DNA of 64,000 nt from Trichobilharzia szidati. Lineage: Eukaryota > Platyhelminthes > Trematoda > Strigeidida > Schistosomatidae. Shown here one piece after another: positions 1 to 11,959 of this stretch (its first letter is position 1; every line of letters begins with the position of its first letter). The position numbers and the translations under genes are program-made. The notes beneath the pieces were generated by a model. It worked only from the letters and a program-made list of their open reading frames with translations, ran no database searches and was not told the origin of the DNA. The stretch lies in the NCBI GenBank assembly GCA_944472155.2, contig OX235279.1, forward strand, positions 174,757,868 through 174,821,867, read 5' to 3'.

Positions 1-112
1 TGGGCATCAGAAATAGTAGTGGGGAGTTCAAAATCCAGCTCGAAACCAACTGCTGTTACGATGAATTCAGAATGATAAGTATCGTCTTATTCTTATTTAT
101 TTTCACATTTGT

Positions 113-613
113 GTGTGTATACGATATAGTGTGGTTTTTCTGTCTTCTTTACACATTCTACTGGTTCAAAATAAAGAATCCAATCTCATGATTAGTCCCG
201 ATAATATACTAGCTGAAACACAAGACTTTTCAGAACCTGCAGATATTAGCCTGGCTATGCTGTGTCATAGAATCAGTCGTCTACAAACTGAAGCTGAGGC
301 GGTTGCTAAAGCGATTTCAGCTAATGGTGGTTCTATAAGAAATAAACAATCAATAAGTATACCCGTATCCAATCAGCAATACACTGGGAATAATAGCGTT
401 GCATACGAAGAACAATCAACCATTACTGATCTTAATACTTTAGTGAGCAGTAGTGACAACAACAACAACAATGGTAATCGAAATAACGAAATATGCAGAA
501 ACGACAGTCAACAGTTATCACAGAAATCTCAGGAACAAACTGGGCATGCTCTCAGGTCAACTAATAAAGAGGGACAATTCCATCAATCAAGTAATAGTCA
601 AGAAAATGTCTGA
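113..613 (+). CDS. Exon-like ORF of unknown function, copy 1
   Basis: A 166-codon frame that I do not recognise. The part shared with the inverted copy starts near [11 protein letters not shown], so the first 20 or so codons may not be coding. It is rich in Ser, Asn and Gln, with an asparagine run near residue 115 (a CAACAA microsatellite), and has one helical stretch ([20 protein letters not shown]). A perfect splice-donor-like GTGAGT follows at 641, 27 bases past the TGA stop. The frame is open in both copies with very few amino-acid changes. It could be a duplicated internal or terminal exon of a host gene, or unexpressed repeat sequence. No domain is visible and I assign no function. Confidence 0.3.
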   Translation: MCIRYSVVFLSSLHILLVQNKESNLMISPDNILAETQDFSEPADISLAMLCHRISRLQTEAEAVAKAISANGGSIRNKQSISIPVSNQQYTGNNSVAYEEQSTITDLNTLVSSSDNNNNNGNRNNEICRNDSQQLSQKSQEQTGHALRSTNKEGQFHQSSNSQENV

Positions 614-784
614 ACAACAGATAAGACAGACAGTTGTTAGGTGAGTTCCACCAACATGAAGGCTATCATCATCGCATACGAAATGTATGCGATGTATGCA
701 CAACATTTCACTTTAAATTTTTCTCTGATTAATCAATTGAACCTGTAAGATGTAATAGATAATAATATAGGTCAATAAAAGGAA

Positions 785-1030
785 ACCTATGATTATAATC
801 ACCTCAGGTGGCGAGTGTAATAAGCACTTCAGAAGCACTTCTCCTACTCACGCGATCTCCCTCCTCCCCCTTCATCACACCCTTGGATGCCGAACTCGCC
901 GTTCCCGGTCCCCTCAGCCTATTTGTTTTGGCCAAAGGTTCTCGGTTGGCTCGTTCCCAGAGTGACTTGCTGCTATATCCTTCCTTTATGGTCATCTGAT
1001 CACAGACCAGATTTTACAGGTAGGCGAAAT
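785..1030 (-). mobile_element. RTE LINE 3' tail fragment
   Basis: Read on the - strand this matches the C-terminus of the RTE ORF (SKSLWERAN, compare TNKKLWEQTK in the full-length copy at 38836-42060) with frameshifts. It is embedded in the inverted duplication and is shorter than its partner at 15300-15635. Confidence 0.65.
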
Positions 1031-1097
1031 GATGCGTTTTACAGACGAACGAACTTGCTCTCACTTTACAAAGTTGGAGGTAGTTTGTTTGGGACCC

Positions 1098-2074
1098 AGT
1101 AATTTTGAACTTCTGCTTTTTAAGAACCAGTCATGAAGCACTATCCAATAAGATGGACACCACTAACACTCTAAGCTAGATCGATTGCAGTGTACCCTAA
1201 GTCCCTCAGATAGTTTCAAGGAACTCACAGAGGTCCAGTATGCCAGGGAACTGTTCCTTTATGTTTGGACTGACTGAGTTTCGACGTGAAACTTTGCAAA
1301 AATGTACAGCAGTTCAATTCAATTTGTCACTTTCCATGTAGCGAACAACAGTAGAGAAAAGAGTAAAAGAGCAGAAATGCACGGGAACAAAAATAGTAAC
1401 ACGGAAAAGCATCAGGATTTAATGCATTTGGGATATTACAAAAAGTGAATAAATCTTCGCTACTGACAATGGTTTCAACCTATGTAACCAACTATCTCTA
1501 GTCTCATGTTGCTCATAATCCTGAGGACTCCAAAATAGTCAGACAACATCAAAACCGAGCAAGTTTTATCGACTGAATCAGTACTGAGTAGATCCGAATC
1601 ACGATGACTGGTAGGATATCACAAATCTTCAAAATTCTTTGAAATGAGTTGAACTTCAAAAGAGATTTCACCAGCTACGTTTAAAGTGTCTGCAGAAACA
1701 TTTTCAGCTACGTGGCACGTAGATGGTACTGGTGAGAATTCCTCCTTCTCCTCTGATCCAGGGGAAATTGGAGTGAGAATCTCTGTACTTGAGCTTATGA
1801 TATCTCCTGGTTTTGAACAAATGGTGCCTTCACTAGATTTTGATGTCTTATTGGAATTCAGATTATCCATCTAATTGTCATGGATTCATTAGAAACCAAC
1901 TGTGCAAATAATCCATTGGAGAGTGGTAGGGAGCTTTGTACTTCTGTGTCTGATTGCATGATAAAAGTTATACTCTCAGTATGTGAATGACTGCAAAGAT
2001 AGCTAACTAGTTAGCACTTCGATCAGTTTCACATGAAAGTCTTCCTACTGCTTGTGTGTCTGTCTATTGCAGCA
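1098..2074. other. Unassigned stretch
   Basis: I recognise no repeat family here. It contains one short - strand ORF at 1619-1870, described separately. The rest has stops in all frames and no obvious tandem structure. Confidence 0.5.
1619..1870 (-). CDS. Possible small exon, unknown
   Basis: An 83-codon Ser/Glu-rich frame on the - strand (starts MDNLNSNKTSK). The ATG is directly preceded by CAATTAG, which could be a 3' splice site. A GTGATA that could serve as a donor overlaps the stop. There is no recognisable domain and no second copy in the window. It could be a chance ORF; the only support is its open frame and the splice-like flanks. Confidence 0.15.
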   Translation of the reverse strand: MDNLNSNKTSKSSEGTICSKPGDIISSSTEILTPISPGSEEKEEFSPVPSTCHVAENVSADTLNVAGEISFEVQLISKNFEDL

Positions 2075-2272
2075 GTGTGCGTCGGTGGCACAGTGGTTAG
2101 GACTCTCGCCGGTCATGCACATGGTCCGGGGTTCGATCCCCTGCCGACGCACACCCGATATCTATGGTCGGCCTGGAAAATTTGGGCTACCGGTATCCAT
2201 GCTGAAAATTCCTTAGTTGTACTGAAAATACGGTGTGGCATCAAGCTGTAATCTGAATAAAAATAAATAAAT
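2075..2272 (+). repeat. SINE-A, tRNA-derived SINE (copy 1)
   Basis: The head is tRNA-like. It carries a pol III A box TGGCACAGTGG at 2086-2096 and a B box GGTTCGATCCC at 2130-2140. The tail reads GCTGAAAATTCC.. then CGGTGTGGCATCAAGCTGTAAT and A-rich AAATAAATAAATAA. The tail resembles the 3' end of the family J LINE (7700-7768), which also has GCTGAAAATTCC and then GGAATAAAGCAAATTATT. A near-identical copy lies at 20641-20815. The second half does not fold as a tRNA, so it is not called a tRNA gene. Confidence 0.85.
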
Positions 2273-2275
2273 AAC

Positions 2276-2577
2276 TTGCCTTGCTCAAAAGTGAAAGTTA
2301 AATTGCTCCTTCCAATGTCCTAATCTTCTATTCTGATAAGTAATTAAAATATCATGCTTCTTGGAGATTGTTTAGTTTATCATTTGTCTTTTGCAACCAT
2401 TTTCCCTACTGAGACCAAATAGTTACCTGGTGATACCTACCTCCAATGCCTTTTCCATACCGTTTAACTTTTGTGGCCCACCACTGTCCGCAGTCATGGT
2501 GAATACTCGTCAGCTTGCGTATCACCACCTTCACTCCTCGTCAAGTCTTCGGTCCTCTGGAATCCTTCTATCACCCG
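2276..2577. other. Unassigned stretch
   Basis: AT-rich DNA between SINE-A and the LINE-K tail. I see no gene or repeat family. Confidence 0.5.
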
Positions 2578-2745
2578 AAACATAGAACTTTGCACAGTGG
2601 TGCAGCAGGAGTTCCAGTTGTCCCACTCCATGAAACACATGAAGGCAGAAAAGCAGGATTGAAAAGGAGTGTAATAAGCCGAAAATTGAGGGATAATGAA
2701 TAGTAACACGGAAAAACAACTAGGGTCTAATTAATATGGATTTGA
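2578..2745 (-). mobile_element. LINE-K 3' UTR fragment
   Basis: Nearly identical to 33825-33978, which is continuous with LINE-K coding sequence on the - strand. On the - strand it ends in GTGCAAAGTTCTATGTTT, the LINE-K 3' end seen in other copies (for example 13030-13060). Only the 3' untranslated part is present. Confidence 0.7.
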
Positions 2746-2764
2746 ATGCTGACTACAAGACACT

Positions 2765-4595
2765 GAAAAAAAGAGTGCCAGAGAAGACAGAAGAAAGTAT
2801 GATGAAGCCATGGCAAGTGAAGTAGAACAAGCTGCTGTGAAAGGAGTCCTCGTATCACTCTAACAAACAACTAGGTACCTATCGGGAAAAAGTTTGACAC
2901 AAATTATGCCATTGAAGGATGACAATTGAAAGTCACTCACCAAAAAAGCGAAGCAAAGGAAACACTGGGCTGAACACTTCAAAAGACTACAACGCGACCA
3001 ACAATACCAACAACAGAGACAGAGCTACCAGGAAACACCAACCCCGGACGAAATCAGAATTCCTGAAGGCAATCAAGGTGCTAAAAGCTGGAAAAGTAGC
3101 AGGACCAGATCGAATTCTCAGCAGAAGCATTGAAAATGGACCCAGAGACAACACCGAACTTGATGACGCCACTACTGGAGAAGGTGTGGAAAGAAGGCAA
3201 AGTGCCCGAGGATTGGAAGAAGGGATACCTACTCAAGCTGCCAAAGAAAGGAGACTTAAGTCAATGCAAGAACTGGCGCAGACTTATGCTCCTGTCCATC
3301 CCAAGCAAAATACTGAGCCGCATCATCCTAGAGAATCAAACATGCCCTAGATGAAAAACTTCGACCGAAACAGGCTGGATTCAGGAGAAAAAAGTCATGT
3401 ATTCATCAGATCACCACGTTACGGATCATCATTGAAGAAAGCTTGGAATAGCAGTCACCTCTCTATCTCAACTTAATCGACTTTGAAAAGGCCTTCGATA
3501 GCTTTGGCAGCTACTTTGCTACTACGGGTTGCCACCGACAACTGCTGTACGACAATGCTGCATGCCAAGTAATCCACAACAGGAAACTTACGGAATCCTT
3601 CGAAGTGAGGACAGGAGTAAGACAAGGCTGCCTACCTACTATCGCCAATGATTTTTCTGATTGCAGTAGATTGGATAATGTGACAAACAGCGGGCAATCA
3701 GGAAACAGGCATAAAATGGACTCACACAAAATACTTGGAGGATCTGGACTTCGCCGATGATATATGTCTGATTTCCCACAAACTGGAAGATATGCAAGCG
3801 AAAAGCAACAAGTTGGCAGAAGAAGCATCCAGAGAAGATAGGACTTCAGGTAAACATAGAGAAAACAGAGGTGATGAAGATTCCTGGCCAACACCACCAA
3901 CAGCAACAACAACAACAGACAACAATCAGCATAAATGGAAGGAACCTGAAAGAAACAACCTCTTTTACCTGCCTGGGATGCATCATTTCAACTAAAGGCG
4001 GAACTGACGAGGATATCAAAGCGAGAATCGGAAAAGTAAGACAAGCTTCCATTACTCGCAAGTCTGTTTGGAAGTCAACAGCACTGTTCAGCATGAAAAA
4101 TAAGATCCGGATTTTCAACTCCAATGTGAATTCAGTGCTACCCACCATACGGATCAGAGACTTGCACTGCTCGTCATAAAGAGCATCTCAAACAAACTAC
4201 AGACCTTCATTAACAGTTGTCCTCGCTCAATACCATTCAAGATCAGATGGCCGGCCAGAAAAGATCAGCAATAGAGGTCTCTGGGAGCGAACCAACCTAG
4301 CAGGGACCGATTGTGAAACAAATAGGCAGGAAGAAATGGAGATGGATTGGCCATACTCTGAGGAAACCATCGAGTGACATCACTAGACAAGCCATTGCTC
4401 GAGTGGAACCCGAAAGGGAAGCGGCGAGTTGGTCCACAGTGTGAGGGTGACTTGGAGGAGGTCATGTGAAGAGGAGATGAAAATGTGTGGGCAAACTTGG
4501 AGCCAGGTGAGGACTCTAGCAGAGAACCGAACGCAATGGAGATGCACGGCTGAAGCCCTATGTTCCTCTAGGAATTAAAGGAAACAATAATATGA
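2765..4595 (+). mobile_element. RTE LINE fossil, 5' truncated
   Basis: In pieces across frames it matches the RTE ORF from the linker through the RT to the C-terminus. Examples are FLKAIKVLKAGKVAGPD (near 3060), LEDLDFADDICLISHKLED (3735-3790, the RT FADD motif), TSFTCLGCIISTKGGTDED (near 3960) and the 3' end GAAGCCCTATGTTCC before ACAATAAT at about 4590. Multiple frameshifts and stops make it a pseudogene. A CAA run near 3900 encodes Gln. Confidence 0.85.
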
Positions 4596-4679
4596 ATAAT
4601 TTTAATGACAACATGGTTTCTCTAAATGGTTTTACATTATTTTTACAATATCGACTATGCTCTAGAAAGAAGAGATGCA

Positions 4680-7600
4680 GGTGTTGCATCTTTTATTCAT
4701 TCTCAGTGGTCAACTTCAAGTCATGTATGTTTTCCTTTCTCTAGTGACTTTGTTGATTGTATAACAGTCAAATTTCGTCCAAAACACTTATCCAAGTTTA
4801 AATATGTCTTCATCTAAAACATTTATTTCACTCGTGGCTGTTCCAACTCTAATCTATCTGATTTTGCCGATGAATTCACAGCATTCACTGTTACACATCT
4901 TGAAAACTCTTTATCAGTTGTCACAAGAGATTTCAATACCTGCGATTGTTCGCTTCTTGAATCATTAGGTCATGTCAATATTGTTAAATTTCCAACTCGA
5001 CTTGATAAAACACTTGATCTAGTATTTACTAGTGATGCGGAAATATATGAAGCACGCAGACGTGCTTCTATAATGAACTCTGATCATTGTATTATTCGGA
5101 TATTACCCAAGATATATAGCAGATATCACTCTAATATCCTCTCAAATCTCTCCAGAAAAACACAACAAAGATGTAACTCACAAGAAAATGTGCTCAAACT
5201 AAGAAGTATGTTAAATGAAACAAACTGGGAACTTTTCACTGAACACACGCTGGATGATACTATTTCCAATCTGACTGACTATCTTAAATTCTGTCTTGAT
5301 GTATGCTGTCCAAAACAGGTACTTTTCAAGAGAATGAACCGTTTCTCTTCCCCTCATCTCAAAAAGCTCCGAGGAGAAAAAGAGAGACTGTACAAGACTA
5401 AGGATAAAGCTGGTCTTAGGAGGATAAACATCCAAATAAAATCCGAAATCAAGAGGCCAAACAATATTTATAATCAAAGAATTTTGTCATGTAAAACTCC
5501 TGGGAACATGTGGAAGCTTTTCAGAGAAATTACAGGTTGTGGTAAGCATAGTACTTGTGCCCCCTCTATTGATGTAATTACTCTTAATAGATCTTTTATC
5601 CGCCCTCCTAATGTACCTTTTAGCTCCAATGTAACAAATAAGATGACCAGTGACTTTCATAGTTTACAACTTCTGATGTTCTTAAATGTTTAAAATCTCT
5701 TAAACCTTCCCCGAGCCTGGGCCCTGATGGTATACCTGCCATTGTCCTAAGGAAATGTGCTGATATTTTAAGTAACCCACTTACAAACATTTTCAACACT
5801 TCTTTTTCTAATAATGTTGTACCTCCTCTGTGGAAAGATACTAAAATTATCCCTGTACCCAAGTCAGGTTCTGGTAATAATGCTAAGTTTAGACCTATCG
5901 CTATTACCTCTCCTTTTTTGAAACCAATGGAGAAATTATTGTTACTAAAGCTTGTTCCCTCCCTAAGTTTCTCAAACGATCCAAAGCAGTTTGCTTACAA
6001 ACAGGGTAGAAGTACTTTAGACGCTGCTGCTGTGTTTCATCACAACATTATATCCTCCTTAGACAAAGGGGCCAAGTTTTTCCGTTGTACGTTCCTTGAT
6101 TATACATCTGCCTTCGACTCTGTACCTAGAGGCCTATTGTTAAGCAAGCTTAGCCTTACACAAACTGAACCCTGAGCTATCAACTGGCTACACTCTTACT
6201 TCTCTAATAGGATGCAGTACACGGTATACAATGGTGTATCTTCCTCTCTTTTGCTCACTGAAGCTGGAGTTCCTCAGGGTGCTGTTTTCTCTCCGTTTCT
6301 CTTTTCCTTCTTCTAACATGATTTTCCTCTTTCAGACGAAATCAACTTCGTCAAATATGCAGATGACATGTCTGTATCGTTTACCATTAAGTCTCAGTCA
6401 GACTGTTTCAAATTAAATAGCCTCCTGTCGGACATCAGTCAGTGGTCTAAACTAAATGGTCTCATGCTGAATCCCTCAAAATGCCAGACTATTGACTTCT
6501 CCCTTAGGCATAAACGAGATCTACAAACACTAGTAAGGACTCATGAAGCCTGTTGCATTGAGGGGACTAAAATTGAAACTAAGTCTAATGCTAAATACCT
6601 CGGTCTAGTTCTATCTTCCTACCTTATTTGGACATCTCATATCCTAATGATTTCTAAGAAAGTGTTCTGTCTAATCTAGTACATTAAGAAACTGAGACAA
6701 TCTGGAATCACCCAACGTCTACTTTCACAATTTGTCAACTCTCGTATCTTACCTATTCTACTTTACTGCTCCCCGTAAGTCTTTCCTGGTCTACTGAAAA
6801 AGGACTACACCGTCCTGAGAAGGATGTTGAAGGCAGTTAGTAGGACTAGTGGTGTTAAAACTCAGCCAGCTTGTCACTACATTAGTTGAAAGGCATCTGA
6901 ATACATGCGAAAAATGGTCTAAAACCATACTCACAGACCCCCAACACCTCCTCTATTCCCAACTCTCGCCTTGCATCTCATCATACCACCAAGTGCAGGA
7001 ACTCAATGATACCATACTTGGCCTGTGTTCTTAGTGACTCTCTTATTTTGTATTCGGTAGTGAACTTCTTAAACATACTTAGCTACCTAAATTATTAACA
7101 TTGGCTTCCTTTTTTGTGCTTTACTGTATTCCTTCTTTTGTGTATCTACTGGTTCCAACTATATTAGCACTATGAGTAGTATGAAATTGTCCTGTCATTA
7201 ACCACCATGTAATTATTAGTTTTTGTGGTTGTTGTTGTTTTTTTGTTCAGCAATACTAACTGACAATCTTGGTTGTGAAAGCCAATATCACCACCTTAAA
7301 ATTTTGTATTATGCAGGATTACTCACGCTACCACTGCAAACACTGCATTAGACCTGACAATAAAAAAACAAAACAGCAACTCTGAACTGTTATTTTATGA
7401 TTGTTTAGTGTTGTTTCAACCAAATTAACTGACCATCTTGGCGATAAACATTCTTAAATATCATTTCATAGCTTCTTGTATGACTATAGCTTTACTGTCA
7501 CCATGCATAATCATATCATAGCTTCCACTACCCAATACTGAGACATTACTTTATGTTGTTTATTCTCCTTTCTACTTCTTGGTATTTTTTCGCATTAAAA

Positions 7601-7768
7601 AATTATTTTGTTTTTTTGCTGTTGTTGTCTCTATATTTACTTTTTGAAACACTCCTTTTAAATGTTGGATAAAATTGATGCAAATAATATAGATATGTGC
7701 TGAAAATTCCACACTGTACCTCTAGTACTGTTTCTGGAATAAAGCAAATTATTATTAACAATAATATT
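4680..7768 (+). mobile_element. Family J LINE (SR1/Jockey-like), near full 3' half, decayed
   Basis: It encodes the end of an APE-type endonuclease (DFNTCDCSLLESLG near 4932; MNSDHCIIRI at 5073), then an RT with SLGPDGIPAIVL near 5715, FRPIAITSPFLKPMEKLL near 5890, LDYTSAFDSVPRGLL near 6100 (motif A), GVPQGAVFSP near 6270 and FVKYADDMSVSF near 6350 (YADD). Several stops and frameshifts separate these blocks. A long AT-rich 3' UTR ends at GGAATAAAGCAAATTATTATTA. Schistosome SR1 belongs to this broad CR1/Jockey group; the exact clade is an inference. Confidence 0.85.
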
Positions 7769-8257
7769 CTTCTTGCAAGTGGATGCAATTCTTATCACAT
7801 CTGTGAAATTTATCTGGTTGAAATTTGTATCTCAGTAGATGAACAGCGTTCATTTTCGCGGTAGAATAATGGTAAGTTTCCTAAACCAATAACTAGCATG
7901 CGTTCAAGGTCATTGGAACATTTACAATCCTGGGACTCTATTGTTGAACTTCGCCCACATTTTAACTTGTTTCCTTAAGCTGAAAATGTAATGTCTATCC
8001 GATTTTATTATTCCTATTTCAAAGGCTGCCTCAGTAACGTACAAGACGTATTAGCCGCAACGATTACGCAAAAGAAAATCTACCAATCACAGTGTCCGTA
8101 AGTGACCTTAGAGTGCTCAGCCTCTCCGTAAACATTTTGTACGTCTCTTTTCTGCCGGTTAAAATCCACCACTTACAGGGCGTGTAGGTGACATCTAATT
8201 GCTCTGCATCTCTATAGAGGGTGAGTGACTCTGTCCACTGAATCAAGGTGAAAACAG
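7769..8257. other. Unassigned stretch
   Basis: Separates the family J tail from a family C RT fragment. No feature recognised. Confidence 0.45.
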
Positions 8258-8800
8258 AAGTTGCCGTACGTATTTTTGGTGCACATCATGGTGAGGTCAA
8301 GACTGGAAAACTGCATCCAGGCCGCCAGCCCTTGTCTAAAAGGGGACTCACTTATTCTAGAAAGGGTTCAAAGGAAAGCAACACGTATGATTCATGGCAT
8401 GACTAACTTATCATACGAGGAAAGACTAGACAGTTTAAATCTCTTCTCCTTGTCATACCGTAGGCAGAGAGGAGATTTAATCACAATGTTTAAAATTTTA
8501 AATAATGACTACGGACCTGACCTATTTTCTCTTTTCCTTCCCACCAGGTCGGAACACCTTAGAGGACATAGCAGGAGAGTTCAAAAGCCAAGAAGAAATC
8601 ATATTGCTGTTGAGTACTGGTTCTCACACCGAGTCATAAACTCTTGGAACCAACTCCCAGAAGAAGTGGTGTCTGCAACCTCAGTTGATTCGTTCAAGAA
8701 GGGTTTGGACAACCACAGAAATTTACTAGAAAAGGATAAACATAGGCTACAAGCCTTCTATCCTCAACCAATAAATCTGAATCTGAAAATCTGAATCTAA
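8258..8800 (+). mobile_element. Family C LINE (CR1-like), RT C-terminal fragment
   Basis: An open 177-codon frame at 8261-8794 carries the CR1-type C-terminal region (SRLENCIQAASPCLKGD, then LSYEERLDSLNLFSLSYRR, then FSHRVINSWNQLPEEVV). It corresponds to residues 360-505 of the intact family C frame at 36690-38219. The RT catalytic core is missing. It ends in AATCTGAATCTGAAAATCTGAATCT, a short tandem tail typical of CR1-group 3' ends. Confidence 0.85.
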
Positions 8801-8829
8801 TGACTTAATAGACCCAATCAGCCTTTTAA

Positions 8830-10290
8830 ATACCCCCAATTGTGGTAGATGATGTAGTAGTGGTTCTCAAACTACTGTCTAAGCTGAAGCCAGGTAAATC
8901 ACCTGGACCAGACGGACTTCACCCTAGATTGCTAATCTCCTTGGCGGATATAATATACATTCCACTTATGGAGATCTTTCAGATGTCTCTGACCCAGGCT
9001 AGGCCACCCAGGGACTGGAAAGATGCTTTTATAAGCCCCATCTTCAAAGATGGGAACAGGCAGTTAGTATCTAACTACCGGCCTATAAGTCTGACCTGCA
9101 TTATAGCAAAAGGGTTAGAAAAACTCATAAGGGATCAGCTCTTAGCTCATATGGAGAAATATGGCTTACTGGCAGTGGAACAGCTTGGATTCCGACCAGG
9201 ACGGTCCTGCTTGACAAACTTCCTGTTACATAGCATTCGATAAGGTATCCCATTTAGGTCTTCTTAATAAACTTAAACGTTTTGGATTAGACCAACGCTT
9301 ATGTGAGTGGATAGGAGGCAGAATATAAGGGTTAATGGTGACTGTCAGGGTGGAGTGCCTCAGGGAACTGTACTTGGCCTCCTGCTATTCCTATTATACT
9401 TAAGTGAAGTGCCGAAAATTCTTACCTCATCTTCCTTACTATTTGTAGACGATATTTAGATATGGAAAACCGTAAGTAGTGACGATGATAGGTTGGTACT
9501 ACAGAATGATCTAGATAAGTTAGATGAATGGGCTAACCTTTGGAGTCTGGAAATTAATTCCAAGAAAAGCGCGGCAATGCACCTAAGTCAGAAGTCTTAC
9601 ACATCGTACTCCATGGGGGACACAGAACTGGCAGATGTTAGGGGACAAATGAAATTATTGTAATCCATGACTTAAAAACAACGGCAAACTGTAATCGAAC
9701 CGCACCTAAGGCTTTTCGAATGCTATGGACATTTCGAAGGGCTTTCAAACAATTAGACGGGAGTATGTTCCAAGTACTCCATGCAACATACGTCAGACCT
9801 CATCTAGAATACTGCATACAAGCGGCGAGTCCATGCTTCAAAAAGGAGGCACATATCCTGGAAAGATTACAGATGGTAGGAACGAAATTAGTCAGTGGTA
9901 TCTCACACCTTTCTTATGTCATGAGGATGGAGCATTTAAATCTCTTCACATTATCACACCGAAGGAAGAGAGGCGACTTAATTTTGGCTTACTGTATATT
10001 CAAGGGTGATTTAGGGATTGTGACCTTTCAAACCTTTTCTTTCCCCTTCGGATACATTTATGAGGTCACCACAAGAAGGTGCTCAAACTGAGGTCAAATA
10101 AAATACGTTTGGCGTTTAGATTCTCTCACAGAGTGGTCAACGACTGGAACTCCTTACCTGATTCAGTAGTAACAGCTGCATCGGTGAACGCTTTCAAAGA
10201 GAAACTGGGTCTCTGCAGAAATATATATCGCGAGGATTAACATAGGCAACAAGAGCCTTCTATCCTTATAATCTGAATCTGAATCAGATA
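8830..10290 (+). mobile_element. Family C LINE (CR1-like), RT pseudogene
   Basis: The RT fingers and palm are readable in pieces: LKPGKSPGPDGLHP (8885), NYRPISLTCIIAKGLEKLI (9080), EQLGFRPGRSCLTNFLL (9180), GVPQGTVLGLLLFLLYLS (9350), LLFVDDI then a stop (9440, FADD region degraded to VDD), and the C-terminal block LEYCIQAASPCFKKEA (9800). Frameshifts and an internal deletion around 9235-9330 destroy the frame. It ends with ATAATCTGAATCTGAATC near 10285. Confidence 0.85.
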
Positions 10291-10734
10291 TAACAGTTCC
10301 TTAAAAGCCGACAAAACTATGTACCCATATATATATATATATCGACAACACCAATGACTTTGGGACACTCAGTCAGCCGGTTAGTGAATCCAGGTAAAAA
10401 CAACATTATAACCACGAATGTGCATATTAATATGCTAAACGAAGCGTCATGATAAGTTCTCGTAACCGGGCAAAAACGTTTAAAAAGTGGATGATTAATG
10501 GTTATGCTAATGGCAAAAAAAAATGGGCGAACTGTGATCGTACGACGTAAATTTTTCCACTTCGACTGTTAATTAACCAATCAATCACTGCTCTCTTATG
10601 TCACCAATAGTTAAAGGAATTCTCCCCATACATAACCACTACTTATTTCAACCATTATTCAAGCAACATTATCCCATTTCGTCCATTATTCAGCTCATAT
10701 TTGTCATTATATTACCATTACTACCATTTTGTCA
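10291..10734. other. Unassigned stretch with a short (AT)n tract
   Basis: Contains TATATATATATATAT at about 10327-10341. No coding or repeat family recognised. Confidence 0.45.
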
Positions 10735-11000
10735 ATATAATAATAATAATTTTATTACAGTATTGCATCCAGTTAGTACATTATCAATAAATAGAATTCT
10801 ACATAGATTGAGGAACCCACAGTTCATTATTACAACAATACATTGGCATGTCAGTAGCAAAGGTAAAGCTGAAACAGTGTTTGAAGGTGTTAGAAAAGTG
10901 GGAGCTGTCTTATTAACTGGCGTAAGCGAGAGAAAGAGACAAAGCAGCACATAACGGAAAAAGAAGAGAGAGAAAAGGAACAGAAAGAAAGAAAATGTTG
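10735..11000 (-). mobile_element. Family J LINE 3' UTR fragment
   Basis: Reverse complement of the 3' UTR seen at 29215-29470: a TTTTCTTTCTTTCTTTTC-like tract, a TTATGTGCTGCT motif and the TGTACTAACTGGATGCAATACTGTA motif occur in the same order. The open frame across it on the + strand (10598-10954) is therefore not a gene. Confidence 0.75.
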
Positions 11001-11749
11001 TACCTATTGATGAAGTGGGTTAGAAAGATGAGATCCAGTTGTACTAATGACTATTTAATGAATTATAGGTGTCACGCCTAATGCTTTCTTGCCTACTTTA
11101 AACATTGTTCAACCATTGTTTACCTACTTCTGTCTGACTTAATTAGTTTAGCTTTGGAAAAGATTAAGTTACGGTTTAGTCTAGGGATTGGTTCATGTTA
11201 GGATTAGGTTAAGGGAAGATTGAAGTTGAAAGACGCAGATGAATACATGTACAGAATGTGGTTTGATTTCCCTACTAGAACAACGCAAGACTGGGAGGTA
11301 TTTTTGTCACACATGGTTTTCATGAATATATATGTGTTTTATGCGTGGAAATAGTCTCTTTCATGTGACTGGGGCGTCCGAGGTCATTCGTGATTAGAGT
11401 TTAACTTTGTCGTATAAATGTATGTACCTGGGGTAATATACCGCGCACACCGCAGAAATAAGTCCTGTACTCTTAATGCGCGCCCAACATCTCATGCCTT
11501 TTACTCCACATTTCTGTAATGTGCCCGAAGTCTTTGCTGGCAGATCTGCCACTTAGTTACAGGCTTACTGGCAGAGTAAAGTACGCCTCTAATGTTGACC
11601 AAGAGCAGCCTTTCTGTACACGCCGCATTTTATTTCGAAAATATTCCACTAGTGGAACGCTCCCACATTTTTGATTTTAATAATAGTGGGTGCTTGTTTG
11701 CCGTTCTAAAGTCGAAAAATAACGGACTGGTTACTTTACTGGACTGTAG
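11001..11749. other. Unassigned stretch upstream of a candidate exon
   Basis: No repeat from the families in this window is recognisable. It could hold exons or an intron of the gene whose last exon may lie at 11750-11959, but I cannot place any. Confidence 0.4.
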
Positions 11750-11959
11750 CTCGAGCTCCTGTTAGTTCCAGAGCTAAATGGACCCATACTTCAGGATGAT
11801 TTGTATAAATGTTTATCTGAGCGTGAAATTCATTTTGAAGCCTTTCATTACACATCTATCAAACCTATTTACCCTCCCATAGCGAGTACACCTCAGGCTT
11901 ATCGTATTGGGCATTTGACTTGGAATCAGTTCAAACCTGGATTTCGGGCGGCTGGATAG
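11750..11959 (+). CDS. Candidate 3'-terminal exon of an unidentified upstream gene
   Basis: After a TAG at 11747 the frame is open for 69 codons to TAG at 11957-11959, with balanced, non-repetitive residues (ILQDDLYKCLSEREIHFEAF, then IYPPIASTPQAYRIGHLTW). It has no in-frame ATG. A possible 3' splice site is CCTGTTAG just before GTTCCAGAGC at about 11766. The frame ends 260 bases before the COX15 start codon, on the same strand. I do not recognise the protein. It could be a chance ORF or decayed exon; the protein-like composition is the main support. Confidence 0.3.
   Translation, partial: LELLLVPELNGPILQDDLYKCLSEREIHFEAFHYTSIKPIYPPIASTPQAYRIGHLTWNQFKPGFRAAG

Larger units (their letters stand above)
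80..1097 (+). repeat. Arm 1 of an inverted segmental duplication
   Basis: This stretch is repeated in inverted orientation at 15208-16343. Both arms hold the same exon-like ORF followed by the same non-coding stretch and the same 3' tail of an RTE LINE, so the RTE tail was already present when the segment was duplicated. Arm 1 lacks roughly 140 bases that arm 2 keeps (within the RTE tail, near 905-915). Homology stops abruptly near 80 and near 1097. The two arms bracket the 5' two thirds of COX15. Confidence 0.8.

Noticed and set aside
2075..2150. A tRNA gene at the SINE-A head
   Set aside because: A and B boxes are good, but the same head is repeated and attached to LINE-like tails. I could not form a proper acceptor stem and anticodon arm, so it is called a SINE.
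3871..4179. A Gln-rich small protein
   Set aside because: It is the RTE C-terminal region with an expanded CAA run, in a fossil with frameshifts.
10598..10954. A 118-codon membrane-like protein
   Set aside because: The frame overlaps a reversed family J 3' UTR (10735-11000); the hydrophobic residues come from AT-rich repeat sequence.
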